The position numbers and the translations under genes were made by a program. Positions 1 to 7,882 of a stretch of 10,136 bases of DNA are shown one piece after another (position 1 is the first letter of the stretch; every line of letters begins with the position of its first letter). The notes below the pieces were generated by a model that was not told the DNA's origin, did not search any database, and worked only from the letters and a program-made list of their open reading frames with translations. The stretch is taken from positions 1-10,136 of the forward strand of contig DAOVWV010000031.1 of NCBI GenBank assembly GCA_030636485.1, written 5' to 3'. The DNA comes from Methyloprofundus sp. GTDB lineage: Bacteria; Pseudomonadota; Gammaproteobacteria; Methylococcales; Methylomonadaceae.

Positions 1-2106
1 ATCTGTCAGGTCAAGATAGACCCAGGTTGCATTGCTATGATTTATATCAGAAAAACCAGTCTGGCGATTCCATACTACATCAATGGTACCATTCGCATTC
101 ATATCTGCTGTGCGTATAGAGGTTTCTGCATCCAGTGATGGAATTTGACCAGTTGCTGAGCTAATAGTGTACGGGCTTGCTGAAAACTCATAGCCACCAC
201 GGTTTAGCCAGGCTTTTAGCTGATTGTTCGCAACATAGACTAGGTCAGTCAAGCCATCGCCATTAATATCCAGTAAGCGCATGGCACGAAATTTAGCTGC
301 CTGAGCAAAGTCTGCTTCATCAAACTCATCCGGTACCTGCTGCATCCAGTAACCTTCTGCACCCGAAATACTTGCAGGCCAGTTCCTGGCTGTTCTATCC
401 CAGCCCTGATATGCTAGCGGGGTACTACTGTCCTGGGTGACACCATGCCCCGGGTAATACCATAGCTGTCCTGCGCCATTAAGCACTACAAAATCCTGTA
501 AGCCATCGCCGTTCATATCGGCCAGTTGCAGTGTAGAATTACTTGCAGAAAAATTAAACTCTGCTTTGGTACTGGGTGATTCAATGGTAAATAAGCTCGA
601 ATAGGCGGTGCCTTTTTTATTAAACACACAGGCAACCTGGTCAGAAAATGTCAGTTTACGCATGACATCAATACGACCATCATTATCAAGATCAAGTGGT
701 TTGGTTACTGTATCAAAAGTGAAGTTTGGGCTATTAGAAAACTCTATCGGTTGGCTTTTCCAGCCAAATCTGTTTTTATCTTCAAGGGTATATTGCGTAC
801 CTCCTGAAAAATAGCGGTAACCATTGATACTCACATCCTGAGTAAATAAATCAACAAAACCGTCACCATTCATATCCATCAGCATGGTATTGGGCGAGTT
901 CAGTTTAAATTCGCTAAATCCGCCCGGAATATCGTATGGCTCTTCCCACTGCTGTCCGTCATGATTTAAATAGACCTGATGCACATCACCAGTATGCAGT
1001 ATATCGGGCAACGCATCGGCATTAATATCAGCGAGCTCAACATCGGCCAGCTTTAAGCTTACACCGGGTTGAAACCCGGTTTCCATCGCAGTGATTGTAC
1101 TGTTGAGTTCAAACCCAGTGTAAGCCAGGTGTAAAATGGATTCTAAAGGCCCTATACTCGCATCGCGCCCATACATGGCGACTTGATTTAAGCGAGAGAG
1201 CATTGACTGGGGATCATAGCCTAAGGTATAAGACCGTACCCGTTGCTCTCCCTCCCACATCACGATACGCGTAATCCGTTGGCTGGTTTGCAGTGGAAAA
1301 CGAGGCCGATAATCAAATAACTGGTCGTGAATCAGGCGTGTTTCGTAGTGAAAATTGACCTGCATCGCATGCCCGCTCGTACTCTGATTATATACGATTG
1401 AAGTCAGGTATGACTGCCCGTCTATAGGCACTGTATTATTTGTAAAAGCCGAAGATTCGTTATAATGATAAACTATTTCATTACCATTGGTATCGACTTG
1501 TTTAGATAGATTCCAGCGAAAAATATGGGTATTATTTTCTACCCGTGCAGTTTGCACTAAACCAAAATACGATGTTGCACCATTTTTATGTGCGGCTTGC
1601 CAGGCAGTATTGATTTTTCCCGCTTCTGCTATACTGCGTTCAAAACGATCAAAGCTTGTTTCATTTTCACAGCGATACTTACCATCACCAATAAAAACCA
1701 GCTCTTCGCCTTTATCCGTTACAAAGCTGTCTTTGACATCATCATATATGGGCAAGCCTTTGTCCGTTTGGCGTTGCACAAAAGGCATAGAGAGCCGCCA
1801 ACCCATACCTACAGGGCTATTGCCATTGCCACCGTTATAAACCAGCGCGAGTGATGGTGCAAAGCCAGTTCGTCCCGGCGGGACAGACAATGGCACACGA
1901 TAAGTGGCAGTACCTGAGTTGAGCTGAGCTTCGAAGGATTCACCCAGACCCTCTATTGATCCAGGGCCTGAGGGCAGGTTAAGGACTTGTGGTTTAAGGC
2001 CTGATTTGTCGGTGCTGCCTGCCTGGAGGGTATGAGAAAACCCAAGAAAACAGATAAGCAGTTTGATAAAAAAGAGAAAGCTATGTGTTTTCCTAGGCAA
2101 GCTCAT
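1..2106 (-). CDS. Secreted SpvB/TcB-like protein with FG-GAP/VCBS repeats (N-terminal 702 residues; gene runs off left edge)
   Basis: I translated the minus strand from the ATG at 2104-2106; the frame stays open for 702 codons to base 1, so the 3' part is missing. Residues 1-29 form a signal peptide (basic start, hydrophobic LFFIKLLICFLGF, cleavage after LQA). Residues about 45-330 match the SpvB/TcaC N-terminal domain: LPSGPGSIEGLGESF, then GTATYRVPLSVPPGRTGFAPSL, NSPVGMGWRL and TDKGLPIYDD. Calcium-loop repeats of the FG-GAP/VCBS integrin-like propeller follow at 410 (DMNGDGFVD), 471 (LDLDNDGRID), 528 (ADMNGDGLQD) and 611 (LDINGDGLTD), with weaker copies near 353 and 667. In Tc toxins this architecture begins TcB, which caps the TcA pore, and usually continues into TcB-middle and RHS/YD repeats that enclose a variable toxin; whether that is so here lies outside the window. 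The start is 11 bp after the previous stop with no clear Shine-Dalgarno, suggesting translational coupling. The signal peptide supports this start. Family call is strong; toxin function is inferred. Confidence 0.9.
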   Translation of the reverse strand, partial: MSLPRKTHSFLFFIKLLICFLGFSHTLQAGSTDKSGLKPQVLNLPSGPGSIEGLGESFEAQLNSGTATYRVPLSVPPGRTGFAPSLALVYNGGNGNSPVGMGWRLSMPFVQRQTDKGLPIYDDVKDSFVTDKGEELVFIGDGKYRCENETSFDRFERSIAEAGKINTAWQAAHKNGATSYFGLVQTARVENNTHIFRWNLSKQVDTNGNEIVYHYNESSAFTNNTVPIDGQSYLTSIVYNQSTSGHAMQVNFHYETRLIHDQLFDYRPRFPLQTSQRITRIVMWEGEQRVRSYTLGYDPQSMLSRLNQVAMYGRDASIGPLESILHLAYTGFELNSTITAMETGFQPGVSLKLADVELADINADALPDILHTGDVHQVYLNHDGQQWEEPYDIPGGFSEFKLNSPNTMLMDMNGDGFVDLFTQDVSINGYRYFSGGTQYTLEDKNRFGWKSQPIEFSNSPNFTFDTVTKPLDLDNDGRIDVMRKLTFSDQVACVFNKKGTAYSSLFTIESPSTKAEFNFSASNSTLQLADMNGDGLQDFVVLNGAGQLWYYPGHGVTQDSSTPLAYQGWDRTARNWPASISGAEGYWMQQVPDEFDEADFAQAAKFRAMRLLDINGDGLTDLVYVANNQLKAWLNRGGYEFSASPYTISSATGQIPSLDAETSIRTADMNANGTIDVVWNRQTGFSDINHSNATWVYLDLTD

Positions 2107-2117
2107 TACACTACGGG

Positions 2118-2900
2118 TTAATCTTTGACACAATAAAGAAGTGCAATATTTTTTGGCCGTGTTTCAGCTTCCCCTTCAGATTGCATTTTTGCATATTCTG
2201 GTTTCGATATTGGTGAATTATATGTCAACGACCAATTTCCTGCTTGACCACCTGGCGCATAAGCGACTGGAAGCTTATGTTGATGAGACTTAAAGCTATC
2301 TAACTGTATGGAGCCTAAGCCACGTTCTCCATCTACATCAATATTTGTTCCACTTTTATCAATACCACGAATAAACCGTCCATAAGCACCTGAAAATTCA
2401 GACCAACCGCTGGGACAACTATTGAGATTAAATGCGGCTACCATACCTGATAAAGCATTAAACTTACCTAACAAATCTACATTTCTAACCAAGTCAGAAT
2501 TTTGTGCTTGCACCGCATAAGGCGTACTCAAAATCTGTTGTCTTGGTACAACAGGGGCTTCATTTCCAACCGTGATTTCCAGATACCGGTTACTGCCCTG
2601 GAAAGCATCTACAATCAAAATACTATTGCTATCTAGCGGCCCCAAAATAACATTAAAATGACCTCTAACAACAGTCACAGCATTAAACACCTGCGGCCCC
2701 CATTTTAAATTTCCACCTGAGGCCGCATCATAAATTTTAAAACTTAATTTATATTCAGCTGTCGCCAAAGCCTCGCCACTCCCATTAGTCAACTGCCCTT
2801 GGTAATTAATCAATTGAGGGACTGATTGAGCCTGTAGGAGTGAAAATGGAAAAAGGAAAATCAAGAGTATGACTACTTGATTAAAGGCTAGTTTTAGCAT
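2118..2900 (-). CDS. Exported tail-collar-like protein with N-terminal INYQG-type beta module
   Basis: 260 residues. Residues 1-24 are a signal peptide (hydrophobic VVILLIFLFPFSLL, cleavage after LQA). Residues 29-132 form a beta module of a type common in exported bacterial proteins: INYQGQLTNGSGEAL, then FKIYDAASGG, a VVRGHFNVILG strand, NRYLEITVG and the closing PRQQILSTPYAVQAQ. Residues 153-260 resemble phage tail-collar/tail-fibre tips: VAAFNLNSCPSGWSEF, YGRFIRGID, then DSFKSHQHKL with H206-x-H208, and a terminal ETRPKNIALLYCVKD. In phage short-tail-fibre tips (T4 gp12 type) H-x-H pairs bind a metal inside a trimer and the tip contacts the receptor. I infer a trimeric surface or receptor-contact part, or a chaperone/adaptor for the flanking Tc-like proteins. 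A strong AAGGAA site lies 7 nt before the start. It sits 33 bp after the 1255-residue gene and 11 bp before the SpvB-like gene, so it is very likely co-expressed with both. Confidence 0.88.
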   Translation of the reverse strand: MLKLAFNQVVILLIFLFPFSLLQAQSVPQLINYQGQLTNGSGEALATAEYKLSFKIYDAASGGNLKWGPQVFNAVTVVRGHFNVILGPLDSNSILIVDAFQGSNRYLEITVGNEAPVVPRQQILSTPYAVQAQNSDLVRNVDLLGKFNALSGMVAAFNLNSCPSGWSEFSGAYGRFIRGIDKSGTNIDVDGERGLGSIQLDSFKSHQHKLPVAYAPGGQAGNWSLTYNSPISKPEYAKMQSEGEAETRPKNIALLYCVKD

Positions 2901-2907
2901 GTATTTA

Positions 2908-2913
2908 TTCCTT
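2908..2913 (-). promoter_or_regulatory. Ribosome binding site of the tail-collar-like gene
   Basis: On the minus strand AAGGAA lies 7 nt before the ATG at 2900. It is the strongest Shine-Dalgarno match in the cluster. The SpvB-like gene that follows has none, which fits tight coupling between the two. Confidence 0.6.
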
Positions 2914-2933
2914 ATTTTTAATGAAATATCAAT

Positions 2934-5900
2934 TTATTGCTGCTGATAAGCAGTTGAATAGATATAGATAAAAATATCCTCAATATTATTTAATTCTATA
3001 TTGTTCACCTGACTTGCCGGAATAAATAAACGCCAGGAAGATGCTGCGACAGGGCGCTCTTTTAGGTTTATATGTAAATAAGTTGCTTCACTTGCTTCAA
3101 ATTCATTACTGTTAGGTATTGCAGGCAGAGCAACCGTTCTGAAATCAATCGGCTCTAGACCATCTAAGCCCACTTTGCGCCATTGTCGCATTTGATAAGT
3201 ACTAAAATCACCGTCTGCAACGGAATTCCCTTTCACAAAACCTGTTCCACCATATTCAAGTGAACCACTGACACTGTTATTACCCGCCGTAAACGCAGAG
3301 CCAAATGCTCTTAAGGATACGCCAACCTGAGTTATTTTATGATTCCATAAAGGTTTGGTTGAAAATGAGCGTAGGGCGAAATGCGTCCATGTGCCGTGAT
3401 CACTGATTGTTTGCGGGTTAACCACCTGATTGTAGTTTTCTAGGTGACTGATGGTGTCAAAATTAATCACCAGATTATTATCGGCATCTCTGCGTTCAGG
3501 TGCTGCCAACCATGCTTGAAAAGCATTGCGCACCCGTGCATTTTCTTCTGCGGTATTCGCAGTTCGCACAATATGCAGAAAATCTTCGCGCAAAGAAAAT
3601 CGAGCGGTATTATTAGAGTTTATTCTAGTAATAGGCGGTGTCTGACTGAGGTTTAGTGTTATCGGAGCTTCATCGTCAAAAGCCAATAAAACCTGCGCAT
3701 ATTTTGCTGCGGTTAGGCTATCTCCTAGGACATTACTGCTAATACCACCAATATCCAGAGCTCCAACAGCCTGAATACGTCGAATATCATCTATACTTAC
3801 TGCTGGCAAACTTGTATTACCACTCAGGCGAATAACGTAATCATCTTGCAATGCCCATTTATAATACAAAGCCCGGGTCATCAGATAGAGCCAGTTTTTT
3901 AGATACTCTAATTGGTTCTCCGCCTCTTTCATCACACCAAACTGAGTTAGGCGGAAGGAAGGGTCGGCAAAAGACATTTCACCTAGGTTGGCAAGTGATC
4001 GTCCTTTTTGGGCTAATAAGTTATCGCGCTCTGTAATTAATTGATTCAGTTTACCCAATGCAACTTGTACATCAATCTCGGCAATTTCAGCTGCGATTTG
4101 CTTAACCGCAATTTGATTTACCATATTTTCAATATTTTTTTGTTGCTGAAGCTGAAATATCTCGGTATCAATTTGGGTTAATGCAATACGCTCTTCAGAG
4201 GCTAAACGGGTTTTATCAGCCTGTAAGCTACCTCTTTTTTCTTCTAGTCTAGCTTGCATCATGCCATTAGCCACTGTAATTGCGGCTGACGCAATGGAGG
4301 CGGCTGATCCACCAGTAAACCATTTATCGACTGTGGCTCCTGAAGTCAGTGACTTAAGTGCCTCGGCTGTAGCCCGAAGCCGCGCTTGTTTTGCCGCTAT
4401 CTTGCCTAGCTCTCTATCCAGATTTTGTTGCATCACACTATATTCTTGAATTACCTGCGTCTTCTTATCATGAAGTTGTAGCGCATTCTGCAAAAAAACT
4501 TTTTCTAGCTCTATGGCTTTTAACAGCTGCTCAATATCAGCCTGTGACTGTTCCAATACTGCACTGGCACGGCTAAATAACAATACGTGCTGACCAATTT
4601 CACTGGCAATATTTCGCGGTGCAGCACGTAAATCATAATCAATAGGCTCAGAGACATTTAAACTCGGTTCGCCCGTACTGCTATCCACTCGACCACAGAT
4701 TTGCACCAGACGATTTTCTGCCTGCTGGTTTATGGTAAATAATTCATTACGGATACGATCCTTGGTATTTTCTAATTTATCAAACAACTGTGTAGCATTG
4801 GTTTCTGCTTCACGTGCAATACCAAAAATCCCACCTGCTGTTCTCGGGGTAAATGAACCTATAGTTCCAGAACCCACCGCTATACTCCGGATAGCAGAAA
4901 ATGTGTCTCCTTCATTGGTATTATAAAAAGGAAGGTAATCATTCGGATAACCAAACTGATTGGCACCTGAACGTATAAAGCCACGTAATGAGCTCAGTGC
5001 ATTCAATTCTGAAGAAATACTGCGAATCGCACTTTGCAGAGGATCAATATTGGCGAGATCTTCAGCATTGGCTGATTTAAGCAATAAGGCTTGAATATGG
5101 TCGAACCAGCCACCTATTCGTTCCACTTCTTCCTCTATCAGTGCAATACTCGCTTCTGGGCTACTCACCGAATACAAGCGACTCACTTTTTCAAAGGTTG
5201 CATTGGCATGTGCAGCAGCTAAGCGGTAAAGTATTGCAATGTCCTTAAAGCCCGAAACCAAAGAGCCACCCGAGCCTGCCACATAGATGCTAATATCATC
5301 AACAGGTGATACTGCATCTCCCTTAATTATAAAAGGTATCGCTGCAATACGTTGATCCAACCCAGTAAGCTGTGTATCTGCCTCAATACGAATCAATAGT
5401 TGATTACCAAAAAGCTGTTTGCCTTTATAAACCGAACCTGGGCTGTATAGTTCTTTCACGATAGGTGAAAAATCAGACAAACTAAAGTCTATATCATCAA
5501 TCGTTGTTGGTGGGCTGACTAAGCCAGGATCGAATTCAACCAGTAACTCCAGTTCTTGTACTGAGACATTTGAATCAATATCTGCTTCAAATCGCAGGGT
5601 AAAACTCTTACCAGGTTCAAAAACAGAACCCGCTTCCACAATCGGAAGTTTAAATTTTATCGGAGCATCTACCCCTGTTAACTGCCCACCCTGGCTTGAT
5701 CGAGCTGATGAACTGAAACTTGGCGAGCCTTGTACTGGCAGGATAGCCACCCCAGCGGCATCATACATATTGGTTGCATGCCCAATACTATTCGCTTGTC
5801 CACGCAATGATTCGAAGGCCACCTGTTCACTGGAGCTACTGTCTGGATTTTGGAAACGCCGGGTAAAAAATAGATACTCAGGATCAATATTCAGAAAAGG

Positions 5901-6701
5901 CTTACTTATTTGACCTACACCCATAAAATTATCCTGATTAAATAATTTCATAAACTCGCGGAAACCCACTTCATAACTTTGCAGCGCGCTATCGATATTG
6001 GCCACTTCTAGCTCTACTATTGACCTTGTCTCCTGAGGTAAACGGTCAAACTTCTGCCGAAAGGCTTTAGCCATATAGTCGTTACCAATCAGCATAAAAC
6101 CTTCTGCACGCGCATAATAGGTTTCTAATAAACCATTTAAGGCATCTTCATAAAACGGATTGACTCGTAGTGCGGTACGAAAGTCTTCTTCCGCGTCTAA
6201 CAGACTACTTAGTGCAGGGGTAAACTCTCGAATTGCATCGGTATAGAATGCTTTGAGTGCTCCCGAACCTGATGTTGCATATAATACTGAACGATAACCT
6301 AGAGCACTGCCATCCTGAGGCTCTTGAAAAGTAAAGGTACTCCCACCTTTCAGTGTTTCTAACCCTGTTCCTGTCAGTACTTCTTCCACCATCGGGAAAT
6401 AAGCCATCGGTGCTGTGATCCCCCCGAGCGAGCTTTGCAAATAAAGCCCTGACTTGTTTTTTTCGGTTTCTACAGCGGGTAAGTCCTGGTTACCCAGTTT
6501 GATGTAATCCGTTAAGCCATCATTATTCTCGTCAAAACCGTTAGCGATAAAATAGGTATTGGCACAGGTCGGTTGTGGCGCATCTGCCGCTGGCGGAATA
6601 TGTGCACATTGGTTTGCAAGTAACGTTTCACTCTTTACGGCCTGAGTAAAAAATAGAGCAATAATGGCAAAGAGAAGACTGTATATGTTGTGACTATTCA
6701 T
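2934..6701 (-). CDS. Exported TcA-like protein: cohesin-like module, coiled-coil hairpin with hydrophobic tip, TcB-binding-like C-terminus
   Basis: 1255 residues. A signal peptide spans about 1-24 (YSLLFAIIALFFTQAVKS). A Ca-loop-like GFDENNDGLTDYIKLG lies at 55-70. Residues 165-240 are helical and TPR-like (DAEEDFRTALRVNPFYEDAL). Residues about 345-475 look like a cohesin-type beta sandwich (FTLRFEADID, LELLVEFDPGLVSP, LLIRIEAD, IAAIPFIIKG). Residues 500-670 are helical. Residues about 700-785 and 815-905 are heptad-rich coiled coils separated by a non-charged Gly/Ala/Ser tip at 795-814 (FTGGSAASIASAAITVANGM). This helix-tip-helix plan, the following LYLMTRALYYKW stretch and a beta-rich end finishing WRLFIPASQVNNIELNNIED-IFIYIYSTA resemble the pore and TcB-binding parts of Tc-toxin TcA. 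Canonical TcA is about 2300-2500 residues and lacks a Sec signal and a cohesin; the usual N-terminal shell domains are not recognisable here. A GAGG 11 nt before the start, right after the previous stop, is the likely ribosome site. The ORF is certain; the TcA relationship is judged by eye. Confidence 0.85.
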   Translation of the reverse strand: MNSHNIYSLLFAIIALFFTQAVKSETLLANQCAHIPPAADAPQPTCANTYFIANGFDENNDGLTDYIKLGNQDLPAVETEKNKSGLYLQSSLGGITAPMAYFPMVEEVLTGTGLETLKGGSTFTFQEPQDGSALGYRSVLYATSGSGALKAFYTDAIREFTPALSSLLDAEEDFRTALRVNPFYEDALNGLLETYYARAEGFMLIGNDYMAKAFRQKFDRLPQETRSIVELEVANIDSALQSYEVGFREFMKLFNQDNFMGVGQISKPFLNIDPEYLFFTRRFQNPDSSSSEQVAFESLRGQANSIGHATNMYDAAGVAILPVQGSPSFSSSARSSQGGQLTGVDAPIKFKLPIVEAGSVFEPGKSFTLRFEADIDSNVSVQELELLVEFDPGLVSPPTTIDDIDFSLSDFSPIVKELYSPGSVYKGKQLFGNQLLIRIEADTQLTGLDQRIAAIPFIIKGDAVSPVDDISIYVAGSGGSLVSGFKDIAILYRLAAAHANATFEKVSRLYSVSSPEASIALIEEEVERIGGWFDHIQALLLKSANAEDLANIDPLQSAIRSISSELNALSSLRGFIRSGANQFGYPNDYLPFYNTNEGDTFSAIRSIAVGSGTIGSFTPRTAGGIFGIAREAETNATQLFDKLENTKDRIRNELFTINQQAENRLVQICGRVDSSTGEPSLNVSEPIDYDLRAAPRNIASEIGQHVLLFSRASAVLEQSQADIEQLLKAIELEKVFLQNALQLHDKKTQVIQEYSVMQQNLDRELGKIAAKQARLRATAEALKSLTSGATVDKWFTGGSAASIASAAITVANGMMQARLEEKRGSLQADKTRLASEERIALTQIDTEIFQLQQQKNIENMVNQIAVKQIAAEIAEIDVQVALGKLNQLITERDNLLAQKGRSLANLGEMSFADPSFRLTQFGVMKEAENQLEYLKNWLYLMTRALYYKWALQDDYVIRLSGNTSLPAVSIDDIRRIQAVGALDIGGISSNVLGDSLTAAKYAQVLLAFDDEAPITLNLSQTPPITRINSNNTARFSLREDFLHIVRTANTAEENARVRNAFQAWLAAPERRDADNNLVINFDTISHLENYNQVVNPQTISDHGTWTHFALRSFSTKPLWNHKITQVGVSLRAFGSAFTAGNNSVSGSLEYGGTGFVKGNSVADGDFSTYQMRQWRKVGLDGLEPIDFRTVALPAIPNSNEFEASEATYLHINLKERPVAASSWRLFIPASQVNNIELNNIEDIFIYIYSTAYQQQ

Positions 6702-6718
6702 TATGATAAAAACCTCAA

Positions 6719-7804
6719 TTATTGCTGCATAGTTCCAACTAAAGTGCCTGAAGATGCCGACATACTACCATCGCTCAACACCCCTGTAATATCCAGTGAA
6801 AAACTACCCTGTAGTAATTTATCGGTAAATTTTTCAGTGGTAATATCAAAATCATTAATCAACAAAGTCAACTTGTTTGTCACTTGTTTCTTTGAATCAT
6901 TCTGAAATGATGGGAATGCTTCATTATCAGGATCAAATTGAAAGCTGCCAATGCTAGCACCAGAACTAAAGCTACCTGACTCACTTTGAAATTCAAAGAG
7001 TATTTCTAAAGCCCCAGTGCTACTATCATAACTGATAGATTTCGCTGGAATGGTGTTAGTATTTATATTCTTATCGGCAATACCAATGGATTTATCTTCA
7101 TTTAAATGTGCTGCAATAATGGCGTTTTGTGAAAACGTTAGTGCGACACTCGCCGTTCTTGATAGCAAAGCGGGTGCTAGACCTAGTTGATTAGAAGACG
7201 AACTACCGGGTACATGACTGCCAATAATAAATAGATAATTTGCTTGTGACTCATTGGGGTTATCATTCAGTATTACGGTATGCGTTCTTTGTGCTCCCAG
7301 TTGGTAATCATTATTAGGGAGTAATGTGAGTACAATATTTTCATTTGCTTCAAAAATTGTATCCACCTGTGCAGCCAGCTTTATGATTGCTTTTGAGTTA
7401 ATAATGGGGGCGCTACTACTGGTCAAGTCAGTATAGTCTTCATTCAAGGTTGCTGTTCCCCCTAAGGTATAATTTAATACCCCAGAATTTGAACCTGTAT
7501 AGTCAACAATAATATAATGCGTACTTGTTGTTTCATCCATTTCTGATGAGCTGGTCGCAAAACTGACCTGCTGAGACTGTTGAAGTATAAGGGCTACCAG
7601 GTCTGTTACATCCACGATATTATCCTGGTTCAAATCCATTTCAATGAGTTCAACTTGAGTAAAGCTGCCTTGCCCTAAAATAGCTTCTTGTATTGATTGT
7701 TTGTTGGCGGCCTCAGCACAACTTATAGTACTTGCCAAAAACACAGTTAATATCGTGTTTAAAAAAGCGGTACATTTTTTCATAGCACTAGCTTCAGCGA
7801 ACAT
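6719..7804 (-). CDS. Exported dockerin-like and Calx-beta protein with unrecognised C-terminal half
   Basis: 361 residues. The N-terminus is a signal peptide (MKKCTAFLNTILTVFLASTISCA, cleavage near residue 30). Residues 57-69, DLNQDNIVDVTDL, reproduce the Ca-binding loop of a type I dockerin repeat (D-x-N-x-D-x-x-x-D-x-x-D). Only one clear repeat is present; the preceding SIQEAILGQGSFTQVELIEM could be a degenerate first half. Residues about 80-181 are a Calx-beta domain: GVLNYTLGGTATLNEDYTDL, EANENIVLTL, YQLG and HTVILNDN. Residues 183-361 match nothing I recognise; they are Ser-rich, low in Cys and look like beta strands, ending LQGSFSLDITGVLSDGSMSA and a GTLVGTMQQ tail. Such domains mediate Ca-dependent structural contacts outside the cell. 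The dockerin loop could dock onto the cohesin-like modules encoded on either side; this is inference. It ends 17 bp before the TcA-like gene. Met8 at 7783 is an alternative start, but 7804 has the better ribosome site. Confidence 0.87.
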   Translation of the reverse strand: MFAEASAMKKCTAFLNTILTVFLASTISCAEAANKQSIQEAILGQGSFTQVELIEMDLNQDNIVDVTDLVALILQQSQQVSFATSSSEMDETTSTHYIIVDYTGSNSGVLNYTLGGTATLNEDYTDLTSSSAPIINSKAIIKLAAQVDTIFEANENIVLTLLPNNDYQLGAQRTHTVILNDNPNESQANYLFIIGSHVPGSSSSNQLGLAPALLSRTASVALTFSQNAIIAAHLNEDKSIGIADKNINTNTIPAKSISYDSSTGALEILFEFQSESGSFSSGASIGSFQFDPDNEAFPSFQNDSKKQVTNKLTLLINDFDITTEKFTDKLLQGSFSLDITGVLSDGSMSASSGTLVGTMQQ

Positions 7805-7810
7805 AAATTA

Positions 7811-7816
7811 CTCCAC
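7811..7816 (-). promoter_or_regulatory. Ribosome binding site deciding the 7804 start
   Basis: On the minus strand GTGGAG lies 6 nt before the ATG at 7804, a near-ideal Shine-Dalgarno spacing. The in-frame Met8 codon at 7783 would give a more typical MKK signal-peptide start but is preceded by GAAGCTAGTGCT, which has no comparable site. I therefore prefer 7804, with a slightly longer n-region (MFAEASAMKK). Confidence 0.6.
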
Positions 7817-7882
7817 AGAGTTAAATATAATTGTTTTTTATAAAAGATTAAATCAGGCTCATTTTCGAGCAAATTATTGAAC

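Noticed and set aside
608..814. 68-residue plus-strand ORF
   Set aside because: Lies antisense within the SpvB-like gene, whose minus-strand frame has clear domain content; no ribosome site or family signal.
1487..1854. Two overlapping plus-strand ORFs of 117 and 88 residues
   Set aside because: Both are antisense to the conserved SpvB domain region and read as unstructured shadow translations.
3444..4926. Several 61-70-residue plus-strand ORFs
   Set aside because: All lie opposite the 1255-residue gene, are short and show no recognisable domain.
5678..5887. 69-residue minus-strand ORF
   Set aside because: Out-of-frame shadow fully inside the 1255-residue gene.
6690..6905. 71-residue plus-strand ORF across the 6701/6719 gene junction
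   Set aside because: Antisense to two well-supported genes and without family resemblance.
7700..7724. Possible lipobox (TISC) in the signal peptide of the 361-residue protein
   Set aside because: The -3 position is Thr instead of Leu, and a normal signal peptidase I site (SCA) fits at least as well.
7857..7870. Small hairpin (GCTC/GAGC) between the first and second genes
   Set aside because: Only a 4-bp stem and no immediate U-run on the minus strand, so not a credible terminator; the genes are likely co-transcribed.
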